Both the position numbers and the translations under genes were made by a program. Below are positions 44,390-52,688 of a DNA stretch of 64,000 nt, one piece after another. This stretch comes from Legionella quinlivanii. Its GTDB lineage: Bacteria; Pseudomonadota; Gammaproteobacteria; Legionellales; Legionellaceae. Location of the stretch: contig NZ_UGOX01000001.1 of assembly GCF_900461555.1 (NCBI RefSeq), forward strand, positions 633,501 to 697,500, read 5' to 3'. Every line of letters begins with the position of its first letter. Positions within the stretch are counted from its first letter, which is position 1. The notes under the pieces were generated by a model. It was not told the origin of the DNA. It saw only the letters and a list, made by a program, of their open reading frames with translations, and ran no database searches.

Positions 44390-44409
44390 TGCACCCTATA
44401 TGCACCCTG
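44390..44409 (+). repeat. Right arm-type repeat, copy of 13333-13352
   Basis: Identical 20-mer TGCACCCTATATGCACCCTG, same orientation as the left copy, 44 bp inside attR. After excision and circularisation, the two copies would lie on either side of the att core, asymmetrically. This is the arrangement expected of arm-binding sites. Confidence 0.65.
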
Positions 44410-44453
44410 TAAAAGTTTATGCTTGGGCGGGAAATAAGGTAACCCATTGATTT

Positions 44454-44505
44454 TATTGGTCGGAGTGACAGGAATTGAACCTGCGACCCCTGCCTCCCGA
44501 AGGCA
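44454..44505. repeat. attR: core overlapping the tRNA-Pro 3' half
   Basis: 52 bp identical to 13156-13207, contained in the complete tRNA-Pro gene except for the first 3 bp. Integration here restored an intact tRNA at the right junction. Confidence 0.92.
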
Positions 44506-44533
44506 GTGCTCTACCAGTCTGAGCTACACTCCG
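44457..44533 (-). tRNA. tRNA-Pro (anticodon CGG)
   Basis: 77 nt including encoded CCA. The acceptor stem CGGAGTG pairs with CACTCCG; the D-arm begins TAGCTCAG; the anticodon loop is TTCGGGA between CTGCC and GGCAG; the T-arm contains GGTTCAATTCC. The anticodon CGG reads CCG (proline). It is directly downstream of ispB on the same strand, and its 3' half is the integration target. Confidence 0.96.
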
Positions 44534-44539
44534 TTTATT

Positions 44540-45508
44540 TTAATGATTTCGATTGATTGCAAATTCGGCTAATTCCACCAGGGCTGTTTTGTACTGGGAT
44601 GCTGGCAAAATATCCAGTGCAGAAAGCGCATGGTTGACCTCTTCTGCTGCACATTGCTTTGTGTAGGCAATGGACTCGGTTTCTTCGATTATCTCTAATA
44701 TAGCTTCCAGCTTATCGCGATTGCCTGTTTGCAGGCTTTCTCTGATAATTTGCTGTTGTTCCGGATTTGAATGCTCCAGTGCATGTAATAATGGCATGGT
44801 TGCCTTTCCATCTGCAAGATCATCGCCAATATTTTTGCCGATGGTTTTACTGTCTGCACAGTAATCCAGGGCGTCATCGATGAGCTGAAAGGCGTTTCCT
44901 AAATGAAGTCCATAAGCATAAAGCGCCTTTTCCAAAGGTTCACCGGCATTGCTGAGGATAGCGCCAATCGATGCGGCTGCGGCGAATAACAGGGCTGTTT
45001 TTGCGCGGATCACATCATAATAGTCTTTTACGGTGAGTGAGGAATTATGCTTGTTGACCAGCTGCTTGACTTCACCGCAGCTTATTTGATGAGAGGTGTC
45101 AGCCAAAAGGTGAAGCACTGACCAGTTGTGCACGTTTACCATCAATTGGACGGACTGGGTGAAGAGATAATCCCCTACGAGAATACTGGCTTTACTGCCC
45201 CAGATTTCATTGGCAGTTTCTCTTCCGCGTCTCAGGGTGGATTCATCAACCACATCATCATGTAATAAGGTTGCCGTGTGAAAATATTCAATCATAGCCG
45301 CCAGCGGGATATGATCCCGGCCTTCATATCCACAGGCGCGGCTCGCTAATAACAATAGAAGAGGACGTAAGCGTTTGCCGCCGCTCTGGACAATATAGTG
45401 CGACAAGTCTTCAATTAATCCGACCTGTGACTGGATTTTATCAATAATTAATGAATTAACGGCTTCAAAGTCTTCGCTGACTAATGCCCTCAAACGATTA
45501 ACCGTCAT
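44540..45508 (-). CDS. ispB: Octaprenyl diphosphate synthase
   Basis: 322 residues. A trans-prenyltransferase that builds the side chain of ubiquinone. FARM motif LLHDDVVDESTLRRGRE and SARM motif QLIDDALDYCAD are both intact; GGKRLRPLLLLLASRA is the conserved region 1. Full family length. It is immediately upstream of tRNA-Pro and divergent from the next gene. Confidence 0.95.
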   Translation of the reverse strand: MTVNRLRALVSEDFEAVNSLIIDKIQSQVGLIEDLSHYIVQSGGKRLRPLLLLLASRACGYEGRDHIPLAAMIEYFHTATLLHDDVVDESTLRRGRETANEIWGSKASILVGDYLFTQSVQLMVNVHNWSVLHLLADTSHQISCGEVKQLVNKHNSSLTVKDYYDVIRAKTALLFAAAASIGAILSNAGEPLEKALYAYGLHLGNAFQLIDDALDYCADSKTIGKNIGDDLADGKATMPLLHALEHSNPEQQQIIRESLQTGNRDKLEAILEIIEETESIAYTKQCAAEEVNHALSALDILPASQYKTALVELAEFAINRNH

Positions 45509-45678
45509 AATCTGCCCCTGCGCTTGTTATGCTCGCATGCTAAGTCGGGTCAGCGATAATGTCAAGTTTGAAGAGGATGGCAACAGAAGTGCCATGCCAT
45601 AAACATGCCTGCTCTTTGCGGTATTGAAAATATAAATAGTCTAAACTCAAAATATAAAGTTGAGTCAGGATAACCGTA

Positions 45679-47100
45679 ATGACAAAAAATGATCCGCAAT
45701 CAATTTGGATGATTAGCAATATTAGCGACGATAAATTTTTACCGTTCAAGGTGGAAATCGTGGGGCAGATTAATGAGCTTCCCAAGCAATCACCCTATGC
45801 CATTGTAATGTCTAAAAAAGAGCGGCAGGAGTGGATTGCCTTGTTGCGCGAACTCCGTTCGATTCCGACTTATAGGTATACACCTATTTTTTATCATGGA
45901 GACATTGACGAGTCTCTTCAAGACTTATTTGATGGTTCGGCTGACGATGAATTATTGACTAAAGCGCATGCGATTCATCAGCGTTTAAAAAAAATTCCGG
46001 GGAATGTGCTTTTGTCAGAAGAGAAAGAGGTAATGCTCAGTACCTATCTTTACACACGTCCTGAATTAAAATTAAGAGGTCAGATTAGTTATCAAAATCC
46101 TTATGTCTATTATTTTCCATTAATTACTCTGTTTTCTTCTCCAGAGGAGAAAAGGGATGACTGGGAATTTCTCGAGGATTTGGTCTTAAGGGATATTCTT
46201 TCTCAGCATAATTTGATTGATGAAATCAAGATTTGCAGTTTCTGTAGTTCCGGTCTGTTAAATTTAAAAAATTCCTGCCCCAGCTGCCATTCGATTCGTA
46301 TTAAATTACAGAATTTTGTTCATTGTTATACTTGCGGCAAAATAGGGCCTGTTCCAGAGTTTCTTCGCCGGGAGCGATTGATTTGCAGCCGATGTAATAC
46401 CAAGCTCGAAGAATTGGGTGTGGATTATGATAAGCCTGTCGAAGATAAAATGTGCATGGATTGTGGTCACTTTTTTGCTGAAGCGGAAGTGAATATGATG
46501 TGTCTGGTTTGTCAGCGTCTTTTTTTTATTGACGAATTGAAAACACGATTTTTGTACGACTATTCACTAACCAGGAGAGCTGAATATCTGGTACAAGGCA
46601 TAGAAAAGGAAATTTATCACAATTTTCACCAGTTTTTTAATGTCATTGACTATATCGTTTTTATGGCGATTGTATCCTGGCAAGCCAAACTGGCAGAACG
46701 TTATAACACCTGGTATTTCAGTATAATGACCTTGCGCATTCTCAATGAAGATCAATTACTGCATGAGAAAGGGATTGTTAATACCGAGCGGGCTATGGGA
46801 CAATTTTTTAAAAAATTGCGCCAAATCTTTCGCGAAAGTGATTTATCCTCCAGGATGGAAGGTACTATGTTTTTTCTGTTGCCAATGACAGACCGAGAGG
46901 GTTGTCTGGCTTTAATCGATCGTATTCGCCAGTATCTCTCACAGGAAATGGGCTCGGAAATTAAAGAGCTGGCTTTAGGGTTGAGTTATCTGACCTCCTC
47001 TGAAATGATAAGCGGGCAGATGGAGGGAGAGCTGATAACGACTGAATTACTGGCGAGGCTCAATGATAGCAGCTCTCACTTGCTCAGTTCTGGAAAATGA
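45679..47100 (+). CDS. REC / zinc-ribbon (TackOD1-like) / degenerate GGDEF protein
   Basis: 473 residues. The N-terminal ~110 resemble a receiver domain without the acidic pocket. The middle holds six CxxC motifs (CSFC, CPSC, CYTC, CSRC, CMDC, CLVC), as in the TackOD1 metal-binding output domain. The C-terminal ~170 residues align with a diguanylate cyclase, but the GGDEF motif region reads RMEGTMFFLLP, so catalysis is unlikely. It may be a c-di-GMP-related sensor/scaffold or regulator. Divergent from ispB. Confidence 0.7.
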   Translation: MTKNDPQSIWMISNISDDKFLPFKVEIVGQINELPKQSPYAIVMSKKERQEWIALLRELRSIPTYRYTPIFYHGDIDESLQDLFDGSADDELLTKAHAIHQRLKKIPGNVLLSEEKEVMLSTYLYTRPELKLRGQISYQNPYVYYFPLITLFSSPEEKRDDWEFLEDLVLRDILSQHNLIDEIKICSFCSSGLLNLKNSCPSCHSIRIKLQNFVHCYTCGKIGPVPEFLRRERLICSRCNTKLEELGVDYDKPVEDKMCMDCGHFFAEAEVNMMCLVCQRLFFIDELKTRFLYDYSLTRRAEYLVQGIEKEIYHNFHQFFNVIDYIVFMAIVSWQAKLAERYNTWYFSIMTLRILNEDQLLHEKGIVNTERAMGQFFKKLRQIFRESDLSSRMEGTMFFLLPMTDREGCLALIDRIRQYLSQEMGSEIKELALGLSYLTSSEMISGQMEGELITTELLARLNDSSSHLLSSGK

Positions 47101-47107
47101 GCCGTCT

Positions 47108-48772
47108 TCAGCGCTTGATTTTTTTTAATTGAGATTGTCTGTAATTATCCACCAGGGAAAGCTGGCGAATATCCAGTAAGTTGATAATGCCAATCATCGT
47201 GGAATTATTAATTCGCCCCTTTTTTCGCAACTGCCTTAGCTCTTTGCGAGCGCCTTCCAGGGCTGCCAGCCGTAAAGATTCTTCAAAATCAAGTGCTTTC
47301 AGACTCGCCATTTTCTCTGTTTCTCCGCCGACACTGGAAGAAACGAATTGACTCAGGGAAGCGGTAAGTGTTTTGCCCACTTGTGTACACAAATTGAGTT
47401 CTTCTTCATTTAAGTTTTCGGCCAGTTGAGCCAATTCCTGTTCTATAGCATGAATACCAGCCTGAGCGGCAGCGATTCGTGCCTGAAATTCTTCATCATC
47501 TGGCGATTCAATAATTAGAGAACGCAGGCTAGGAATAATGAGAGGCAGTACTATGGCACTCAATAACAGGGAACAGAGTACGACACCCACGACCACGCTG
47601 ATTAAAAGATCCCTCATGGGGAAGGGTGAGCCGTCAGGCATCCAGGTAGGTAATGAAAGGATTGCTGCTAAAGCGATAGCTCCGCGAATACCGCCAAATG
47701 CTATGGCGGTTACAATTTTCAAATTGGGGATTTTCCACTCTGCCTGTTTTCGTCTCGCTATCATTGCTTCAAAAGGCAAGGTCAGATAAATCCAGAGTGC
47801 CCTAAGCGCAATCAGAGAGCAGGTAATCAATGCAATAATCAGGAAGCAATTGGACAGGCTGGTTCCGGTATAGGCAATGATTTGAAAGGAGTTGGGTAAA
47901 TACAAACCCAGTAAAATGAAAATGATGCCATTTAAAGTAGTCTCAAGCATACCCCAGACAAAGCGGCCTTCAATACGCATGATAGCCATTGTCTTATCCA
48001 GAAAACCGGCCTGATCGAGCGTAAAGCCGGCAGCAACTGCGGCAATAATGCCTGAGCACCCTAAATGCTCGGCGGCAAGATAGGCTGCGTAAGGCAAAAG
48101 TAAAAGCAGCAGGTTTTCGGTGGTCGTTTCACTGGCGTTTCGACGGCTTAACTGTCCAAGTGCAGCAATGAATAAATAGGTCAGCAGAATCCCAATGATA
48201 ATTCCTCCTAATCCCACCAGAAGCAGACTGATAGTGGCATTAGTAAAGGAAAAGAAACCGGTCAGCATCGCGGTAACTGAAAATTTAAAAGAAACAAGAC
48301 CAGAGGCATCATTTAATAATGCCTCGCCTTGCAGAATATGCCGCAAACGCTCTGGCATTCCGGTTTTGCTTGTCATTGATTTTAAAGAAACCGCGTCAGT
48401 AGGCGATAAAGCTGCGGCCAATGCGAAGCAGGCTGCTAAAGGGATTGAGGGTTCAAGCCAGTGAAGCAAATACCCCATGCCGGCGACTGTAAAAAATACG
48501 AGCCCGATAGAGAGCATAATAATTGGCCGGGTATTGGAAAAGAACTCTCTTTTGGGAAAATGCCAGCTGTCACTGAATAACAATGGGGGTATGAACAACA
48601 GCATGAACAGTTCAGGGTTAAAGCCAATGTAAAAGTTGGGGGAGAGGCTGCTGGCAATCGCTCCCAGAGCAATTTGTACCAGAGGCGAGGGTAATGACGG
48701 TAATAGTCGGGAAACCACGCCCGAAATAACCAGGATAAATAATAGAACAAGACAGGTGAACATGCTTTCCAT
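47108..48772 (-). CDS. CPA1-type Na+/H+ antiporter (NhaP-like)
   Basis: 554 residues. About 12 membrane segments in the first 420 residues; the ion-binding motif LLNDASGLVSFK (Asp in NDA) and LSPTDAVSLKSM are conserved; a positively charged cytoplasmic tail (residues ~440-554) with coiled coils follows. Exchanges cytoplasmic Na+ or K+ for protons. It is convergent with the preceding gene (stop codons 7 nt apart). No regulatory site is visible. Confidence 0.9.
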   Translation of the reverse strand: MESMFTCLVLLFILVISGVVSRLLPSLPSPLVQIALGAIASSLSPNFYIGFNPELFMLLFIPPLLFSDSWHFPKREFFSNTRPIIMLSIGLVFFTVAGMGYLLHWLEPSIPLAACFALAAALSPTDAVSLKSMTSKTGMPERLRHILQGEALLNDASGLVSFKFSVTAMLTGFFSFTNATISLLLVGLGGIIIGILLTYLFIAALGQLSRRNASETTTENLLLLLLPYAAYLAAEHLGCSGIIAAVAAGFTLDQAGFLDKTMAIMRIEGRFVWGMLETTLNGIIFILLGLYLPNSFQIIAYTGTSLSNCFLIIALITCSLIALRALWIYLTLPFEAMIARRKQAEWKIPNLKIVTAIAFGGIRGAIALAAILSLPTWMPDGSPFPMRDLLISVVVGVVLCSLLLSAIVLPLIIPSLRSLIIESPDDEEFQARIAAAQAGIHAIEQELAQLAENLNEEELNLCTQVGKTLTASLSQFVSSSVGGETEKMASLKALDFEESLRLAALEGARKELRQLRKKGRINNSTMIGIINLLDIRQLSLVDNYRQSQLKKIKR

Positions 48773-48988
48773 TCTTACTCCTGGTATGGATTAAATTGAG
48801 CTTAGTCTATCATAAAATAATTTCTCCGGCTGAAATAGTTTTATAAACTGGCGGCTGCTCCGGTTATTTTGTACTAAACTTAAAGGTGAGAACAATTAAG
48901 GACAAATGATAGTTCTGTCCAGATCCGCCGTTCAATTCAATAAATCAAAATGATCTTGTAAATAAAAATTCATAATTAGGAGATGAGT

Positions 48989-49393
48989 ATGAAAAGGATG
49001 ATAGCATTTCTATTCGCCGCGATGGCATTTTCTCTGCATGCCAACACAGGCAGCACTACGAATTCCACCACAACAACCGGCACCGATGCAACCAGCACGA
49101 CAAACACGGGCACCTCCACTACAACAGGTACAGGCAGCACGGGAACAGGAACTAATGGAACCGATTCCACGACAGGAACTACAGGAACGGGTACTGACGC
49201 CAATACTACAACCAATCCTGGGACCGATAATACCGGCACAGGCACAACCAATCCTGGAACCAATAATACCGGAACTGGAACAGGTACAACCAATCCTGGA
49301 ACTGACAGCACAGGAACAGGTACAGATACAACAAATCCTGGAACAGGTAGTACTGGGACAGGAAGTGGCAGTTCAAGTGGTTCTTCTTATTAG
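48989..49393 (+). CDS. Secreted Thr/Gly-rich low-complexity protein
   Basis: 134 residues from ATG 48989, which has TAGGAG with 6-nt spacing. The ATG at 48983 is too close to that site. A signal peptide (MKRMIAFLFAAMAFSLHA) is followed by repeats of the type GTGTTNPGTDNT made almost wholly of T, G, N, S, D and P. No charged or aromatic core, so the mature part is likely disordered, secreted or surface-bound. Not a known domain. Reverse-strand frames in the same DNA (Val/Pro-rich) are artefacts. Confidence 0.7.
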   Translation: MKRMIAFLFAAMAFSLHANTGSTTNSTTTTGTDATSTTNTGTSTTTGTGSTGTGTNGTDSTTGTTGTGTDANTTTNPGTDNTGTGTTNPGTNNTGTGTGTTNPGTDSTGTGTDTTNPGTGSTGTGSGSSSGSSY

Positions 49394-49416
49394 TTCCTGA
49401 TGAAAGGAGCCAGTTT

Positions 49417-49442
49417 AATTTCCCGCCAGGCGGGAAATTTTC
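49417..49442. terminator. Bidirectional terminator after the Thr/Gly-rich gene
   Basis: AATTTCCCGC (49417-49426) pairs with GCGGGAAATT (49430-49439), loop CAG, followed by TTC. A T-rich run lies on either side when read from each strand. Serves the upstream rightward gene and the leftward cold-shock gene. Confidence 0.75.
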
Positions 49443-49517
49443 TGGGGCAGCAAAAGAGAAATCAAGTATTTATAAAAAATGAAACACGCAGGGTATTGCC
49501 GCTCTGTAAACCTGCTT

Positions 49518-49742
49518 TTAATTCCGTGTCTCAGAGCCTGTAATTTCAACATTCAAAGCTTGTGGCCCCCTTGCGGTGTGCTCAGCAACGAAGGTCACTT
49601 CCGAGCCTTCTATCAGAGTGCGAAAACCCGTACACTGAATCTCTCGAAAATGAACGAAATAATCCTCATTATTGGCCATAATAAATCCATAACCTTTCTT
49701 GGCATTAAACCATTTAACCTTTCCTTTAATTTTATCTGTCAT
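49518..49742 (-). CDS. Cold-shock protein
   Basis: 74 residues. KGKVKWFNAKKGYGFI contains the RNP1-like motif KGYGFI, and DYFVHFREI the RNP2-like motif; GSEVTFVAEHTARGPQALNV closes the beta-barrel. Binds single-stranded nucleic acid. Start at 49742 with GGAGTAAATTTT in front; an upstream extension is not supported. Paralogue at 52360-52575. Confidence 0.93.
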   Translation of the reverse strand: MTDKIKGKVKWFNAKKGYGFIMANNEDYFVHFREIQCTGFRTLIEGSEVTFVAEHTARGPQALNVEITGSETRN

Positions 49743-49962
49743 AAAATTTACTCCGTTAATTGTACAGTAGCGTTTGTCATGGTTAGCGCGATTTAAGGGA
49801 AAACGAGTATTATTTATCATCTCTTGTTTGTATTTATTTATAAATAGTGGAATTTACAGGATTTATTAGTGGTTTTCCTTAGCATCAGAATGTATTTTAT
49901 TTGTTTGCTGCTATTAAATATTGTCTATAATGTTTTATAAAGCGTCTAATCAAGGATAGATA

Positions 49963-50508
49963 ATGAAAGACACTGAACAGGTTACTTTTCCCTATAATCT
50001 GCAGGAAATACGAAACGAAGCAAGAAATAGCCTACAGGACGGTGCGGTGACCTGTGACTATCCGCTTGATTTAACGCAGGCCTGCAAGTTGTTAAATGAT
50101 GCCTTGGCGACAGAAATCTTATGTGTGCTGCGCTATCGACACCATCAGATAATTGCCAAAGGCATTGATTACATCCAGGTGGCTGCGGAATTTGAAGAGC
50201 ATGCGCAGCAGGAAGAGCATCATATGCTGATGATTGCTGAGCGAATTAATCAGCTGGGAGGTGACCCGGATTTTAATCCTGCCAACATCCTTTCACGTTC
50301 TGCTACAGAGTTCGGTTCCAGTACCGATTTGCGCGGTATGATTGAGGATGATCTGGTTGCTGAGCGAATTGCGATTATGGTCTATCGCAAATTAATCGCC
50401 TGGTTTGGGCAGGAAGATCCCACCACACGACGCATGCTGGAAGTGATTCTGGAGGAAGAAGAGGATCATGCTAATGATCTGGCAGACTTGCTTGCCTTAA
50501 CTCACTAG
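49963..50508 (+). CDS. Ferritin-like/bacterioferritin-type protein
   Basis: 181 residues. Four-helix bundle with diiron ligands in the expected order: LATEILCVLRYRHH, AAEFEEHAQQEEHHMLM, DDLVAERIAIMVYRK, and ILEEEEDHANDLADL. Resembles the Dps/bacterioferritin-like proteins of other gammaproteobacteria that store iron or protect DNA from peroxide. It converges on the CphA-like gene with 22 nt between stops. Confidence 0.8.
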   Translation: MKDTEQVTFPYNLQEIRNEARNSLQDGAVTCDYPLDLTQACKLLNDALATEILCVLRYRHHQIIAKGIDYIQVAAEFEEHAQQEEHHMLMIAERINQLGGDPDFNPANILSRSATEFGSSTDLRGMIEDDLVAERIAIMVYRKLIAWFGQEDPTTRRMLEVILEEEEDHANDLADLLALTH

Positions 50509-50530
50509 CGCTGAGCCGACTGCGCTGCGC

Positions 50531-52300
50531 TTATTCAAGAACAACATCGGACAAGCGAGGCGCAGATTTTTCTCTCTCCAGAATGCTGGCAAGTTTTTGA
50601 TCGATAGAGTCCAGATTAAACTCAAAACAAGCAAACACTAATACTGTGGTCAGGATATTTTGAGCCAGGCAGCTCTCAGTTATTTCAGGCAGGTAAATGC
50701 GGCATTTGATTTTGTTGCCTTTCCTAACGATTAGGAAGTGGTCCTCAAGATAAGCGGACAGTCCATTTTGTTGGCAGTGTTCGTTGATTCTTAAATTATC
50801 GGCATTTAGACTGAATAATGCCACTGGGCAATCAGGAATTGTTCGCATGGAATAAACCAGATCATTGTCTGCATTTAAAATGCAGTAGCCCTTAGAGTGG
50901 ACGCTGCGGAGTATGGCTTCTTTGGCTCGTGCAAAAGCTGAGCTTTCTTCTGCAACATTCATTACGATGCCGATATCACAGTGATCAAAAGCCAGACCGA
51001 AATCATAGATGCTTTCGGCATCGCATTCAAAAACCGCAAAGTTTACGGCCGGATCCCTTAATACTGCTCTCGCCTGATTAAATGGCTTGTCATTGGTGAG
51101 GGTAATTGGCTGTCCAGCGATACAGGCTCCGTTAACAGATGTAAATCCACTTGAAAAATCGTATTTATCCGCCATTGATGCGATTAATTGGGCCAGTCCC
51201 GGTTGCCCCTTGACACCGGTTAAAGCAACAATGGGAATGCGTGAAGATTGATGAGGCGGATAGAGCATATCAATAACAGATGCTGCAATATGTTTTACAA
51301 AAGGATACTGATCAATGCGAGGAGCGGCGTTCACTTGAAAGATTGCTTTGCTGGTTTCATTAAGTGGTAAACGAATATCTTCACTCACTATAACTACTTC
51401 ACATAAGTGGAGATGCATTAGTCTCGCAACACGTTCCGCAAGGAAGACAAAGGAGGTATGGGTCTGGGCCGTAACCTCCATCGAGGTCATTTCATTATCG
51501 TCTTTGCTATCGGTGATTGGCTGATTCTGTTTGATCACCGCGGCTAGTTTGAAATTAATGACTAAAAAGATAAAGTTGTGACCCTTGACGCTCGAGCTTT
51601 GAATAACTGGTATACCCTGAGAAGCCAGAATTTTTTTTGCTGCTGTCTCATCATAAGCATTATCAACACCGATACTGCTATTCTGAGAGCCCAGGGTTGC
51701 GCAAAGAAGCCTTTGATTGCATCCTTGTCCAAGCCGATAGAAAGGTTCATTATCAAGCCGATAATAAGGAATATTTCTTTTCTCTGCTTCTTTTAAAATA
51801 GAAAGAATACCTGGGGCTGGACTGGCAAGTAGTCGGATTTGTTTCAGATAGGACAGATCGTTTTCCAGACATAGATACGGCTTGCAGAGCGCCAGACACT
51901 CGACGATAGAGACTGCAGTTTTAGCCGCGTATAAACCTGCTTCCTCTAATTCATAACTGAAAATAATCTGGTACACGCCCCTGCTGGCAATATATTGCGT
52001 TCTGCCGAAACTGCAGGTCATGCCGGCCAGAGATTGTAATTCAAGAGCGACTTGCTCAATGACGCTGCTTAAGGGGATACCTCTTCGCAGTCTTTGCAAA
52101 AATCCCCCCTCGCAACTATCCGAAGAGGGATTTTCTGCCAGAGAAGGGAATAATCTTTCCAAGGCGTCAGTAAACCCCTGAAGTGAGTTACTTGGACGCG
52201 TCTCGTAGTTTAACAAGTCCAGTTCGAGGACTATTAAACGGGTATGTGTAGTTGACCAGTAATTTGGCCCCTGTAAAGCATTTAGTTTCAAAATTTCCAT
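50531..52300 (-). CDS. Degenerate cyanophycin-synthetase (CphA) homologue
   Basis: 589 residues from ATG 52300 (MEILKLNALQGPNYWSTTHT, matching the usual CphA start); 10 extra upstream residues are less likely. The N-terminal domain is conserved (GGFLQRLRRGIPLSSVIEQV). The ATP-grasp region lacks the GKGV-containing part, and the Mur-ligase P-loop, usually GTNGKTTT, reads LTGVKGQPGLAQL. CphA is normally about 870 or more residues, so this one is much shorter and probably cannot make cyanophycin. The frame is intact, so it may keep a different role. Confidence 0.7.
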   Translation of the reverse strand: MEILKLNALQGPNYWSTTHTRLIVLELDLLNYETRPSNSLQGFTDALERLFPSLAENPSSDSCEGGFLQRLRRGIPLSSVIEQVALELQSLAGMTCSFGRTQYIASRGVYQIIFSYELEEAGLYAAKTAVSIVECLALCKPYLCLENDLSYLKQIRLLASPAPGILSILKEAEKRNIPYYRLDNEPFYRLGQGCNQRLLCATLGSQNSSIGVDNAYDETAAKKILASQGIPVIQSSSVKGHNFIFLVINFKLAAVIKQNQPITDSKDDNEMTSMEVTAQTHTSFVFLAERVARLMHLHLCEVVIVSEDIRLPLNETSKAIFQVNAAPRIDQYPFVKHIAASVIDMLYPPHQSSRIPIVALTGVKGQPGLAQLIASMADKYDFSSGFTSVNGACIAGQPITLTNDKPFNQARAVLRDPAVNFAVFECDAESIYDFGLAFDHCDIGIVMNVAEESSAFARAKEAILRSVHSKGYCILNADNDLVYSMRTIPDCPVALFSLNADNLRINEHCQQNGLSAYLEDHFLIVRKGNKIKCRIYLPEITESCLAQNILTTVLVFACFEFNLDSIDQKLASILEREKSAPRLSDVVLE

Positions 52301-52359
52301 TTTAACTAGAGCTCTCCTTGTCTCTAACAAATGTTTAATTTCTCATCGCATTTTCAAAT

Positions 52360-52575
52360 TCAGGCCGGGTTAATAATTTCTACTTCGCATGCTTTCAATC
52401 CCTTATCTTCCTTACAAGGAGAAAAACTCACTTCAGCTCCTTCAGTCAATGTTCTGAATCCTGTCGCTTGAATATTACGAAAATGCACAAAATAGTCTTG
52501 CCCCTCAGCATGGATAAATCCAAAACCTTTTTTGGGATCAAACCATTTTACCTTACCTGTTAATCGTTCAGTCAT
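52360..52575 (-). CDS. Cold-shock protein
   Basis: 71 residues. [20 protein letters not shown] has the RNP1-like motif KGFGFI, and [11 protein letters not shown] the RNP2-like one; it ends EVEIINPA. Similar to the paralogue at 49518-49742 (both carry a QATGFRTL- or QCTGFRTL-like strand). Upstream lies the leader between it and the sensor kinase gene. Confidence 0.93.
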   Translation of the reverse strand: MTERLTGKVKWFDPKKGFGFIHAEGQDYFVHFRNIQATGFRTLTEGAEVSFSPCKEDKGLKACEVEIINPA

Positions 52576-52688
52576 TCTATTTCCTCAATGCCTTGAATTC
52601 TAAAGAAGAACTGAAACGATAACCTGTTCTTATCAATCAAAAAATACAGGTTTTTATCTTTGCGCTAATGGTTAACCACTATGTATAA

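Larger units (their letters stand above)
13156..44505. mobile_element. Integrative conjugative element with Lvh T4SS, in tRNA-Pro
   Basis: About 31.3 kb bounded by a 52-bp perfect direct repeat of the tRNA-Pro 3' half (13156-13207 and 44454-44505). Inside are a tyrosine integrase near the left end, an AlpA-like putative excisionase near the right end, a complete lvr/lvhB T4SS with coupling protein, a MobA/TraA relaxase-helicase with traC/traD, and an oriT-like sequence. It thus has all parts of a self-transmissible element. Legionella elements of this type are known to excise under integrase control, with the lvrR-lvrABC block as regulator. Cargo includes HEPN, PIN, SIR2-like and ankyrin proteins. 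One gene (an MFS transporter) is broken by an IS; no core gene is visibly disrupted. Confidence 0.9.

Noticed and set aside
48976-49311. Reverse-strand Val/Pro-rich frame
   Set aside because: Shadow of the Thr/Gly repeat gene. The forward frame has an RBS and signal peptide.
50531-52300. Active cyanophycin synthetase
   Set aside because: Nucleotide-binding motifs of both catalytic domains are missing or altered.
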